The notes beneath the pieces were generated by a model, which did no database searches, was not told the DNA's origin, and was given only the letters and a program-made list of their open reading frames with translations. From contig NZ_VZZJ01000031.1 in the NCBI RefSeq assembly GCF_008806345.1, positions 1 to 57,254 on the forward strand: a DNA stretch of 57,254 nt, given 5' to 3'. Below, one piece after another: positions 34,253 through 42,805 of the stretch (position 1 is the stretch's first letter; the number at the start of each line of letters is the position of its first letter). Made by a program: the position numbers and the translations under genes. The DNA comes from Methylobacterium planeticum. Its GTDB lineage: Bacteria; Pseudomonadota; Alphaproteobacteria; Rhizobiales; Beijerinckiaceae.

Positions 34253-35056
34253 GTGATCGGCGGGATCGAACTCAGCCTGATCGTCACCCTGTTCGGGGTC
34301 GCGGTGGCGGCGGGCTGCGTCGACGCCATCGCGGGCGGCGGCGGCCTGATCACGATGCCGTCGCTGATCCTGGCGGGCCTCGATCCCGTGAGCGCCATCG
34401 CGACGAACAAGCTGCAGGGCAGCGCGGGGGCCTGCTCGGCCACCTACGCGTTCGCCCGGCGCGGCCTGATCCGCTGGCCGGAGGCAAGGCCGATCGCCCT
34501 CGTGGCGGGCCTCGCCTCGATCCTCGGCGCGCTCTGCGTCAGCCTGCTGCCGCGCGCCGTGCTCGATGCGGGGGTGCCGGTCCTCCTCGTCGCGATCGCG
34601 CTCTACTTCGCCACCGCCAAGCGCATGAGCAACGAGGACGCCGCCGCCCGCATGAGCGCGGGCCTGTTCGCCGTCACCGTCGCGCCGGCGGTCGGCTTCT
34701 ACGACGGCGTGTTCGGCCCCGGCGCGGGGGCCTTCTACATGGTGGGCTTCGTCACCCTGCTGGGGCTCGGCGTGGTGCGGGCGACCGCCCATACCAAGCT
34801 CGCCAATGCGGCGAGCAATCTCGGCAGCCTCGCCCTGTTCGCGGCGTCCGGGCATGTCCTGTGGCCGATCGGCATCGCCATGGCGGTCGGCGCGTTTCTC
34901 GGCGCCCAGCTCGGCTCGGTCCTGGCGATGCGCCTGGGCGCGCGCCTGATCCGTCCGCTCCTCGTCACCATCGCCTGCGGAATGGCGCTGCGCCTGTTAT
35001 CGGACCCGGCCAACCCCTTGCGGCAGGCAGTTCTCGGCTACTTCGCGGCCGGGTGA
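34253..35056 (+). CDS. TauE/SafE (TSUP) family membrane permease
   Basis: 267 residues from GTG 34253, with GAGG six bases upstream. About eight membrane helices with the two family repeats: AAGCVDAIAGGGGLITMPSL and ATNKLQGSAGACSATYAF in the first half, GFYDGVFGPGAGAFYMVGF and HTKLANAASNLGSLALF in the second. The YfcA-like subgroup. TSUP proteins are proposed to export or import sulfite, sulfoacetate and other organosulfur or organic anions. No sulfur gene lies beside it, so the substrate is open. Confidence 0.88.
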   Translation: MIGGIELSLIVTLFGVAVAAGCVDAIAGGGGLITMPSLILAGLDPVSAIATNKLQGSAGACSATYAFARRGLIRWPEARPIALVAGLASILGALCVSLLPRAVLDAGVPVLLVAIALYFATAKRMSNEDAAARMSAGLFAVTVAPAVGFYDGVFGPGAGAFYMVGFVTLLGLGVVRATAHTKLANAASNLGSLALFAASGHVLWPIGIAMAVGAFLGAQLGSVLAMRLGARLIRPLLVTIACGMALRLLSDPANPLRQAVLGYFAAG

Positions 35057-35084
35057 GCGCGCCGCGCCGGGACGCCGCTCCCCG

Positions 35085-36128
35085 TCATTTCGGCATGAAG
35101 GCCCAGTAGTCGAGGTCGAGGATCACCGCGGGGTCGTAGCCCTCGCCCTGCTTGTCGGGAAAGGTGCCGCAGGGCTGGTTCTTGGTCGCCACCGTGCGCA
35201 GGCGCAGCAGGCCGACATCGTCGCGGCCCGCATCGGCCGTCTCCAGCACCTCGCTCCAGGCATAGACCGTGTCGCCGGCAAAGAGCGGGCCGACATGGCG
35301 CCCGGCATTGATCCCGGCGATCGAGAAGGCGTTGGCGAGCCCGTTGAAGCTGAGGCAGCGCGCCAGCGAGATGACGTGACCGCCGTAGATGAGGCGGCGG
35401 CCGAAGCGCGTGTCCTTGGTGGCGAAGGCGTCGAAATGCACCTTGGCGGTGTTCTGGAAGAGGCGCGTGGCGATCTGGTGCTCGGCCTCCTCCACCGTCA
35501 TGCCGTCGACGTGGTCGATCCGCTCGCCGACCTGATAATCGCCGAAGCGGTGCGGGCTGCCGGCGAGGTCGGGGTCGTAGGCGGACGCGTCGATCCGGGG
35601 CAGGGCCCCGGCGAGGTCGGCGGGCGCCACGACCTTGGCGAGGCTCGGCACGTGCTCCTGCTCAATCCTGGCCTCGGGGTCGCGCTTGCGCACGAGCACC
35701 CAGCGGCAATAGCTCAGCACGGTCTCGCCCGCGGCGTCCGACCCGACGGAGCGGACGTAGACGACGCCGGTCTGGCGGTTGGAGCTCTCCTTGAGGCCGA
35801 TCACCTCGGAGACGGTCGAGAGCGTCTCGCCCGGATAGACTGGCCGCCGGAACCCGCCCTCGGCGTAGCCGAGATTGGCGAGCGCGTTGAGCGAGATGTC
35901 CGGAACGGTCTTGCCGAACACCACGTGGAAGGTCAGCAGATCGTCGAGGGGGCTCTGCGGGTATCCGATGGCCCGCGCGAAGGCGTCGGAGGATTGCACG
36001 GCAAAGCGCGGCCCGTAGAGCGCGGTGTAGAGCGCCACGTCGCCGGTCGTGACCGTGCGGGGCGTGGCGTGGCGGATGGTCTCGCCGAGGCGGAAATCCT
36101 CGAAGAAGCGGCCGGGATTGGTCTTCAT
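35085..36128 (-). CDS. mcd: Mesaconyl-CoA hydratase (MaoC family, double hot-dog)
   Basis: 347 residues from ATG 36128. Two MaoC-like hot-dog domains, each opening with a similar segment (FFEDFRLGETIRH and RFGDYQVGERIDHVDGMTV), and a conserved helix LIYGGHVISLARCLSFNG in the second. Length and domain order match the mesaconyl-CoA (2-methylfumaryl-CoA) hydratases of the ethylmalonyl-CoA pathway, which methylobacteria use to regenerate glyoxylate during growth on C1 and C2 compounds. A different acyl-CoA hydratase is the alternative. The symbol follows Methylobacterium usage. Confidence 0.82.
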   Translation of the reverse strand: MKTNPGRFFEDFRLGETIRHATPRTVTTGDVALYTALYGPRFAVQSSDAFARAIGYPQSPLDDLLTFHVVFGKTVPDISLNALANLGYAEGGFRRPVYPGETLSTVSEVIGLKESSNRQTGVVYVRSVGSDAAGETVLSYCRWVLVRKRDPEARIEQEHVPSLAKVVAPADLAGALPRIDASAYDPDLAGSPHRFGDYQVGERIDHVDGMTVEEAEHQIATRLFQNTAKVHFDAFATKDTRFGRRLIYGGHVISLARCLSFNGLANAFSIAGINAGRHVGPLFAGDTVYAWSEVLETADAGRDDVGLLRLRTVATKNQPCGTFPDKQGEGYDPAVILDLDYWAFMPK

Positions 36129-36212
36129 GGGCGCGGGTCGTCTCGTGCTTCGGGGATCGTCTGGCTCGGGAACGGAACGCGCCAGGGCTCGCGGCCCTGC
36201 GCCGCCCCGGCC

Positions 36213-36515
36213 TCAGCGGGTGTAGACGTAGGTCTGGGCCGGCACGAACTCGTGCAGCAGCCGGCTGACGAACAGCAGCAGCAGGATCAGGATGATCGGC
36301 GAGATGTCGACGCCCCCGAGATTGGGCAGCAGGTTGCGGATCGGGCGCAGCACCGGCTCGGTGATCCGGTAGAGCACTTCGCCGATCTGGGCGACGATCG
36401 GATTGCGCACGTTCACCACGTTGAAGGCCACGAGCCAGCTCAGGACCGCGCTGGCGATGAGGACGTAGATGAAGAGCTGAACAACGGTGTCGAAGAGCCA
36501 GATGAAGGCATTCAT
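36213..36515 (-). CDS. YggT family membrane protein
   Basis: 100 residues. Two hydrophobic segments (about 7-30 and 70-88) around the family core NVVNVRNPIVAQIGEVLYRITEPVLRP-type sequence. YggT/YlmG proteins are linked to osmotic tolerance and, in plastids and cyanobacteria, to division and cofactor handling; the molecular role is unresolved. Standing alone, 97 bp from the previous gene on the same strand. Confidence 0.9.
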   Translation of the reverse strand: MNAFIWLFDTVVQLFIYVLIASAVLSWLVAFNVVNVRNPIVAQIGEVLYRITEPVLRPIRNLLPNLGGVDISPIILILLLLFVSRLLHEFVPAQTYVYTR

Positions 36516-36586
36516 GCGCGGATCTGATGTCCTCGTCGGCCCATGCCGGATCCGCGCGGACGCGCGTCGGCAGCGGGATTCGGGAA

Positions 36587-36616
36587 TTGACAGGCTGAGG
36601 GGCCTAAGCCTACAAG
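36587..36616 (+). promoter_or_regulatory. Sigma-70-type promoter of the tRNA-Ala gene
   Basis: -35 TTGACA at 36587-36592 and -10-like TACAAG at 36611-36616, spacing 18, with the tRNA beginning 15 bp further on. Confidence 0.6.
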
Positions 36617-36630
36617 GCCGGCGCCTCGAC

Positions 36631-36706
<76 letters not shown>

Positions 36707-36868
36707 GGACCTTCAACAAGCAAAATCATTGTTTGTTATGAAGGAGTTGGTGGCCACGCTGGGTTTCCTGCGTACCCCTGAACGTACCCCAATTCCGTAC
36801 CCGGGACCTGTGGAATATTTCGTGGCCTCCCGTCGCCAGTAGCAAGGGGTGCCCCCGGCCCTCCATGG
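36707..36868. other. Probable island boundary: attachment-site region with arm-type repeats
   Basis: Right after the tRNA come an AT-rich inverted repeat at 36715-36723/36729-36737 (9 bp, one G-U, 5-nt loop) and three copies of CGTACCC at 36771-36777, 36783-36789 and 36796-36802, spaced 12 and 13 bp. Spaced GTACCCC-type repeats beside a tRNA 3' end are typical arm sites of P4-like tyrosine integrases. No integrase gene is in the window. Confidence 0.5.
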
Positions 36869-38281
36869 CTACCGGCCGCGGACGATGGCCCGGAAGGCGT
36901 CATCGTCCTTGAAGTCCTCGAGGTCGTTCTCGGTCGGATCGCCTTGCTCCGCTTTCGGGTCGAGGAGCCGGCGGAGAAGCTTCCTCGGCGTGCTCGTCGG
37001 CTCCGGTGACAGCTCGACCGCCCGTTCAACGGACGCGAGGGCCGCCTCGCGGGCTTGTCGCAGGCTCGCCTCATCCGCGGCGCCCTCGCGGAGCCAGCGG
37101 TGCTTCTGCCCGTACGCGCAGGCCCGCCAGACATGGACCATCGGGTCTTTGCCCGCCTCGGAGTGGCCGGCCAACGCGTCGGCGAGGGGTTCGGCGCGTC
37201 GGAACCCTTCCGGGACCGGCAGGTAGAGCGCGAGCAACAGTTCCTGGCGCTTGATGCGCCAGTTGTTGGGTGCCTTCTCGCGCGCCTCCCCCAAGGTCTC
37301 GACGGCGCCGCGGCGGTCGCCCCGGAGCGCTCGGATTTCGGCGATTCGCCGCAGGATGCGCGGATCGCTTGGCGCGAGGGCGTTGGCGCGCCGCAACGAG
37401 GTCTCGGCGGCCTCCAGGTTGCCCGCGCGCGCCTGGGCCGCTCCCCAGGCAGCGAACTCCTCAGGGCGGCGAAGGTCATCGAACCCGACCCGGAGGATCT
37501 CTCGATCGGCCGGCACCGGCTCGACCGCGCTCTTCACCCAACCGATGCGTGCGGACATGGCGGTCGCGACCGTCGCACCGTCGCCGGAGGTGATCCATGC
37601 CTTGTTCGCTGCCTCCACCAAGAGCAGCGGCAACGCGGACTTCTCCTGCATCCCCTCCGTGGCGAACAACATCAGCGTGATCCGGGTCCTGGTCTGGAGA
37701 TAGAAGAAGAGGAATCCCAGCAGGAAGGAAGCAAGCCCGATCGACAGGACCACCATGTCGGCACCCGCCCCGCTGGCAAGTCCCTGTGAGGCAACGTGGG
37801 ACGCCCCCTCCCTGACCGCATCGGTGACCTTGCCGGCGTTCACCAATCCCAAACCGACGAGGATCTTGGTGATCCAGTCGGAAATCTCCTCCAGGTTGGA
37901 GTTCGCCTGCAGCGGCTTGGTAAGACGCGCGCCGTCCGCCCGACCCGCACGGTTCGCGACCGCCTCGCCGGACGGCTGCGGGTCCGAGGGGTTTCCCGCC
38001 GGCGCATCACGAGCGAGCAATCGCGGGATCCCGAAGAGAAATCCCGCGAGACCCCCGAGCAGGGCGCTTGCGAGGGCGACGGCGCCGATGATCATGGCCG
38101 GGACCAGCACCGAGGCCCCGGCCGGAGTCACTCCGATCGAATATCCGACGACGAGAAGCAGGATGGCGATCGAGACAGCGGCAGCCGCTCGCTCGACGCG
38201 CGACAGGTTTCGCTCCAGCTCTGCGACGAGACTCGCTTCAGGCCTCCGTGTGCTCGAACCCAGGTCGGCTTGCCCGCTCAT
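36869..38281 (-). CDS. Membrane protein with cytosolic TPR-like C-terminus, unknown function
   Basis: 470 residues from ATG 38281, with a G-rich ribosome site. Membrane helices at about 34-52, 60-88 and 174-194. The second ends in LAGFLFGIPRLL, and a linker contains NLEEISDWITKILVGLGL (about 129-146). I associate this pairing with a widespread family of uncharacterised membrane proteins. Residues about 275-330 are TPR-like (AAWGAAQARAGNLEAAETSL; RGDRRGAVETLGEARE), and the tail is acidic. A cytosolic scaffold tethered to the inner membrane is the likely form. First gene of the island, transcribed toward the tRNA and divergent from the nitrilase-like operon. Confidence 0.8.
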   Translation of the reverse strand: MSGQADLGSSTRRPEASLVAELERNLSRVERAAAAVSIAILLLVVGYSIGVTPAGASVLVPAMIIGAVALASALLGGLAGFLFGIPRLLARDAPAGNPSDPQPSGEAVANRAGRADGARLTKPLQANSNLEEISDWITKILVGLGLVNAGKVTDAVREGASHVASQGLASGAGADMVVLSIGLASFLLGFLFFYLQTRTRITLMLFATEGMQEKSALPLLLVEAANKAWITSGDGATVATAMSARIGWVKSAVEPVPADREILRVGFDDLRRPEEFAAWGAAQARAGNLEAAETSLRRANALAPSDPRILRRIAEIRALRGDRRGAVETLGEAREKAPNNWRIKRQELLLALYLPVPEGFRRAEPLADALAGHSEAGKDPMVHVWRACAYGQKHRWLREGAADEASLRQAREAALASVERAVELSPEPTSTPRKLLRRLLDPKAEQGDPTENDLEDFKDDDAFRAIVRGR

Positions 38282-38778
38282 CGTCCCCCCCTTTCAGTGC
38301 TCAGGCTGAGCCGCTCGTGTGTAAGCTTGTCGCTGCGGCCGGGTATGCCGGGATGTGGACGGATCTGTGCGTCCGGTCCCCAGCGACATCCGCATATGTG
38401 GCGGGCATGTCATCGACGAGGTGCCAGGCGAGGGAATCTACGAATCGTGGGAATCCCACTGGCGCACAGGAGAGGTGCCTATGCATGCCCGTCTGGAGGG
38501 TATGCCGGGTGGCTACGAATGCCTGGAAGTGCGGATCGCCTGTCGTGGAATTGAGGCACATGGCTTGGTCATTCCGCCTTCAGGTCGGGATCGTATCGGG
38601 TCCTATGTCCGAGGCGAACCCAGTGCGGGGCGAATGGTACGGCTCGAGCCATCGCGGCAAGCCAGATTTGCGCTCCGCGCGATGATGTTGGATAGGCCCG
38701 CGGAACCCAACGGCCACGGCTTGGCTTGATGGCGCGACGGTCAGGCATCGCGCGGGCGAGGAGAGGGCGAGAGGCGCG
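38282..38778. other. Divergent gap containing a possible small gene
   Basis: About 500 bp between the membrane-TPR gene and the nitrilase-like gene, probably holding promoters for both. A reading frame at 38355-38729 is listed separately. No other structure is clear. Confidence 0.35.
38355..38729 (+). CDS. Possible small hypothetical protein
   Basis: 124 residues from GTG 38355. The translation has ordinary protein composition (for example EVPGEGIYESWESHW, CRGIEAHGLVIPPSGRD), and third positions are fairly GC-rich. It precedes the nitrilase-like gene by 49 bp on the same strand. I recognise no family, and the ribosome site (CCGGGA two bases before GTG) is badly spaced; an internal ATG may be the true start. 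Uncertain. Confidence 0.4.
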   Translation: MDGSVRPVPSDIRICGGHVIDEVPGEGIYESWESHWRTGEVPMHARLEGMPGGYECLEVRIACRGIEAHGLVIPPSGRDRIGSYVRGEPSAGRMVRLEPSRQARFALRAMMLDRPAEPNGHGLA

Positions 38779-40071
38779 GTGCAGGCAACATCGCAGTGGG
38801 TGGGCAATCGGCATGTTTGGCCGGTCGACCGTGCGGGCCGGCCCTTCAGAGCCTTCACCGTCGAGCCGGGTGCCTACCTGCCCGTCCAGCACGGCGATGT
38901 CTTCCGGGCCGCTCTTCTTGCCCTGTTCGGGCATAATCCAAGCGAGACTACCGGCAGGATCGCCCGCTCGCCGGCGATCGCCTTCGACTTGGTGACCTTC
39001 CCGGAAGCCTTCCTGCCCACGGACGACCTCGTGTCACTCATGCCGGCGATAGCCCGGGCATCCGGTTCGCTCGGCTGCATTCATGTCGGCCTGCGCCCAT
39101 CGGTCGAGAACAGCCACCTCTTCACGGCCATCGAGGTGAGACGTCTGCTCAAGGCGTTGAGCCAAGTCCCGGCCCTGGTGAGAAGCGACCTCGCGGCGTT
39201 CAAACGCTGGTTTCGGGCGAGGCACTCGCCTGCGCCGCTGAACCTCGGTTGCGTAATAGCAAGGGACGCGGACGACGCACTACGGGTTTGCCTCCATCCG
39301 AAGGCGGTGCGCTCACGCTTCGAGGTCGACGTGCTAGCCGAGAACCACATGGCCGAGGGCTCACTCCTCAGCGTGATCACCCTGCGCCCACGCGACAAGC
39401 GGCTACCCTCTTTGACGCTTCAGCCGATCCTGTGCTCCGATGCGCTGGACCTGCAGACCGATCGGCCCGACGCGGCCCCCCTCGTCGCCCTCAACAGGGA
39501 GGCCAGCGTTCTCGGGGAGGATCCGCCGGATCACGTCGACGTCGTGACGCTCGCCACCTGCACGCCGCAACCATCCCTTGACGTCCACAAAGGCGGACGG
39601 CGGAACTGGCACCCAGAATTCCGGCAAGCCTTCATTCGCGCCGCCTCCTCGGGTGGATTCGAGCGGCACCATCGATCGGTGTTCGTCGTCGCGAATTTCC
39701 TCGACGTGCTAGGCTCCGCCGGAGGCCTGTCCGGCCTGTCCGGCCTGTTCCAGCCGACGGCCGCAGCCATTGCGCATCCGAATTTCGTGTGGACGCAGGC
39801 CTACGGGCGACCGGACCAGCCCAGGGGCGCCGAGCGAGCCTGGAGATATGCGGGCGAGGATGGCAGCATGCCACTTGGTTGGAGAACCGACGGCTTCTTC
39901 GCGGCCCTCCAGCCCCATTCTACCGGCGATGGCGTCGCCAGGATGTTCGGCTTCACCCTGCCACGTTTGCCGCGGGAGTTGACACCATGGACGATGCCGG
40001 GCGGCCTGACCGAGTGCAGGCTCCTGACGGGCAGGGTCGAGAACGGCCGCATCGTGTTCAGGAAGGCATGA
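38779..40071 (+). CDS. Divergent nitrilase/carbon-nitrogen hydrolase-fold enzyme
   Basis: 430 residues from GTG 38779, with GAGAGG upstream. I read a nitrilase-superfamily layout: AFDLVTFPEAFLP with E76, CLHPKAVRSRFEVD with K175 and LQPILCSDALDL with C219, in the order and spacing of the Glu-Lys-Cys triad. DVVTLATCTPQP and HRSVFVVANF follow, matching the strands after the nucleophile. The enzyme would hydrolyse an amide or nitrile, but the flanking motifs are diverged, so the substrate is unknown. It is longer than typical members, with an N-terminal extension of about 60 residues. It lies 7 bp before the 908-residue helical protein, so the two are almost surely one operon. Confidence 0.65.
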   Translation: MQATSQWVGNRHVWPVDRAGRPFRAFTVEPGAYLPVQHGDVFRAALLALFGHNPSETTGRIARSPAIAFDLVTFPEAFLPTDDLVSLMPAIARASGSLGCIHVGLRPSVENSHLFTAIEVRRLLKALSQVPALVRSDLAAFKRWFRARHSPAPLNLGCVIARDADDALRVCLHPKAVRSRFEVDVLAENHMAEGSLLSVITLRPRDKRLPSLTLQPILCSDALDLQTDRPDAAPLVALNREASVLGEDPPDHVDVVTLATCTPQPSLDVHKGGRRNWHPEFRQAFIRAASSGGFERHHRSVFVVANFLDVLGSAGGLSGLSGLFQPTAAAIAHPNFVWTQAYGRPDQPRGAERAWRYAGEDGSMPLGWRTDGFFAALQPHSTGDGVARMFGFTLPRLPRELTPWTMPGGLTECRLLTGRVENGRIVFRKA

Positions 40072-40078
40072 GACCGAA

Positions 40079-42805
40079 GTGAGCTCATCCGGCAAAGACC
40101 AGAGGGCGCGTCATTTCGCCAGCAACTGCCTGGCCTGGGCGGTCGTGCGGCATTTCCTCGACGCCAGCCTGCTGCGCGAGCTCGCGGAGACCGCCGTTGG
40201 CTCAGTCGGCGGTGGCGAGGTCTCCCTCGACAGGTTGTTCGAGGAGGTCGTCCCCAGCGGGCCAGCCGAGCTGGGCACCTGGATCCTCCGCCCGAAGCGG
40301 GTCAGCTCCGGGCGCGACAGGGACCTGCAGGCATGCGTCCTCGCCCTCGTGCGCACCGGCGGAACCATGTCGGGGCAGGTCAGCGGTCGCGATGCTGCAG
40401 AGAGGTCCGATAGCCTCTCCCCGCGGGACCTGTGGGTCGCGATCGAATTGGGCGGCGCGGACCTCGGACGGCGATGGTCCGCCGATACCCTGGATTGCAT
40501 CGCGTCCCAGCCGAGCTTCCGGGCACTGCTCGAGGCGATGCGCAGGGCGGGCGAAGGCCGCGACGCGGAGTTCCCTCAGGCGGTCTCAGCGCTCGACGCA
40601 CTATCCGAGGTCGATCAGCCGCTTCGAGCGGTCATCGTCAAACACATCGGCGACCTCTTCGCATCGGCGGATGATTGGATCCGCGCGCGCTACTTCTACG
40701 CCCAAGCATGCCACATCCCATCCGAATCCGTCGGCGAGTGCTGGAGCGGGTTTGTGTCGACATTCCGCGGGATCCTCGAGCAATCCATCGCCGCTGCCGA
40801 GGCAAAGACGCTCGGCGCCCGCGAGGCGAGCGTGCGATTGCGCGAGATCGCCTCGCTAGGTCTGGCGCACGAGCCGCTCAGGGCGATCAACGCCGCTCCG
40901 GACTCGTTGGCACTCACCCTTAAGGCCGGGGACGACCGGTCCGGGTTGGTGGACAACCGGGGTGTCGTGGTGGAACCACCCCTGCTCGGCCCGACCCACT
41001 CGGTCTCGCGGGCGGTCCTGGCAGCATCGAGCCGCAACCACCTCCACCACGCGCAGCTGATGTTCTGGGAGACACTCAGGCGCCAGATCGCCTTGGGTGT
41101 CGTTGCGGCGAGCGATGGCACGCGGGCCCAATTCGGCAAGTTCCTTATCGGCAGCACCGACGCCCCCTCCGGCAGCGGCCGCCCCGCATTCCATGCCGGA
41201 ACACGACTGCTCATTGAGGGAGGCGATGCCATCGTTGCCGAACAGGTCGACTGGCCTCGGCCCGCCGTTGAGGCGTACCTCGATGACGGGGCCCTGGACC
41301 TAGCCCTGTCGACAAGCCGGGGCGTTCCCGGGGCCGCCGAGGACCGGGAGGCGGTCCTGGTCGTCGTCCTCGAGAAATGGCTCGATCTGATCCCACCGGA
41401 CAGAACCGGCCTCGCACGGGCGATCCTCGGCCATCTCCTCTCACGGGCGAGAGGCGGGGAGGGAGGCTCGGCGGCCGCCCGTCGAACCGCGAACAAGAGC
41501 CGGGAGGCATTGGCCGGGCTGGCGCTCCGGCGTCCCGAGTTCCGAAAGCTCGCGGCTTCTGACGTGGTCCCTCTCATCACTGCTGCAATGCGTTCGGGTT
41601 TCGGCATCCATGACGGTCACACCCTCTTCGGCGTGGCCCTAGCGTTCGCGAGCGCGTTCGACCCGGATGCGCTTCGGGATGTCGTACGTGCCGTCCTCGA
41701 TGCATTCGACCGCCTCACGCCGGAAGCAAGCGCATGGGTGATCGTTCGCCCGGCGGTGCAACTGCTCGTATCGAAGGACACCAAGGAAGCAGCACGGCAC
41801 GATGCGACGCTGCGTCGCCGCATCGCCGAGATGGTGCTCCGTTTCGGCCTCGGGCAAGAATCCGAAGCCGCGACCCTCATCTTTGCGCTCCGGGATTTCG
41901 ACCCACCGCTCCTGAACGAGCCGGAAGTCGTGACGAGGCTTCGCCCAGCGATCGAAGACCTTCGCGAGGTAGCAACGAACATTCGGCGAAGTGATGTCGT
42001 CGACAAGATCGTCGCGCTTCTCCTGGCACCAGCCGCATCGGGCAGGTCCGGAGTGCAGGATGCATTGTCCGGATTGCGGGAAGTCATTCGCTCATCCGCC
42101 ACCGCCCAGCCAAGCATTGCCATCTCGCAGGCCTACGAACCTCTCATTCTCCTGGCAGCGGAGAAGGAGACCCTGGCAGCCGGACTCTCGCTCGACGAAG
42201 AGGAATTCGAGACCTGGCTGGCACCGCTTTTTCAGGATGCCCTGGACTTCTGGCGCCGGCTCCTGGAGCGCCCTTCCGTCCTCGCCCCCTTTTCGATCGG
42301 GGTTCCGCGTGCGGCCGAGCCGGTCCCAGCGACGGTCCACAACTGGGCTTACGCCTGTGAGATGCTGGCAGCGAGTCTCGGGCGAACCGAGGACATGATC
42401 TCGGCGCTCCATCTCGCGGCTTCGAACCCACTCTTGCGAGACGGTATCGAGCTAGCGCTCCTCACCCGCGCCCTCGCGCGGGACACCCCCGAAATCGATG
42501 TCGAGAGTATCCGCAGCGAGAGCCGCCTGGTCTTCTACGGTGCGCTGGGCGACAGAATGGCACATCTCGACGAACTGCCCCCGGGCAAGGCCTCCGAACT
42601 CGTCGACCGGCTCCTCGAACGCTGTCTAGTCCTGGGACCGCACGGCCTCGACGCGGCCATCCTCGTCACCGCCGCCAAACTGGGAAGCTCCATCCCGGCC
42701 GGGACGCGCGACGATTACCTACAGCGTGCGCAAGCTGACCGGGACCTGCGGCAATCCCTCACCCCGCTCCTGGAAAAGCTATCGGACAGACCGGTGCCGC
42801 GTTGA
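40079..42805 (+). CDS. Large all-helical repeat-type protein of unknown function
   Basis: 908 residues from GTG 40079, seven bases after the nitrilase-like stop. No signal peptide or membrane helix. The sequence is almost entirely amphipathic helices suggesting HEAT/ARM- or TPR-like superhelices, for example LIPPDRTGLARAILGHLLSR, FGVALAFASAFDPDALRDVV and EFETWLAPLFQDALDFWRRL. I see no nuclease, NTPase or protease motif. Coupling to the nitrilase-like gene suggests it presents a substrate to it or senses a partner. Its last 47 bases overlap the convergent lysozyme-like gene. Confidence 0.75.
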   Translation: MSSSGKDQRARHFASNCLAWAVVRHFLDASLLRELAETAVGSVGGGEVSLDRLFEEVVPSGPAELGTWILRPKRVSSGRDRDLQACVLALVRTGGTMSGQVSGRDAAERSDSLSPRDLWVAIELGGADLGRRWSADTLDCIASQPSFRALLEAMRRAGEGRDAEFPQAVSALDALSEVDQPLRAVIVKHIGDLFASADDWIRARYFYAQACHIPSESVGECWSGFVSTFRGILEQSIAAAEAKTLGAREASVRLREIASLGLAHEPLRAINAAPDSLALTLKAGDDRSGLVDNRGVVVEPPLLGPTHSVSRAVLAASSRNHLHHAQLMFWETLRRQIALGVVAASDGTRAQFGKFLIGSTDAPSGSGRPAFHAGTRLLIEGGDAIVAEQVDWPRPAVEAYLDDGALDLALSTSRGVPGAAEDREAVLVVVLEKWLDLIPPDRTGLARAILGHLLSRARGGEGGSAAARRTANKSREALAGLALRRPEFRKLAASDVVPLITAAMRSGFGIHDGHTLFGVALAFASAFDPDALRDVVRAVLDAFDRLTPEASAWVIVRPAVQLLVSKDTKEAARHDATLRRRIAEMVLRFGLGQESEAATLIFALRDFDPPLLNEPEVVTRLRPAIEDLREVATNIRRSDVVDKIVALLLAPAASGRSGVQDALSGLREVIRSSATAQPSIAISQAYEPLILLAAEKETLAAGLSLDEEEFETWLAPLFQDALDFWRRLLERPSVLAPFSIGVPRAAEPVPATVHNWAYACEMLAASLGRTEDMISALHLAASNPLLRDGIELALLTRALARDTPEIDVESIRSESRLVFYGALGDRMAHLDELPPGKASELVDRLLERCLVLGPHGLDAAILVTAAKLGSSIPAGTRDDYLQRAQADRDLRQSLTPLLEKLSDRPVPR

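Noticed and set aside
32893..34443. 516-residue minus-strand frame across the L,D-transpeptidase gene
   Set aside because: It is antisense to a well-supported enzyme with signal peptide and catalytic motif and has no recognisable domain.
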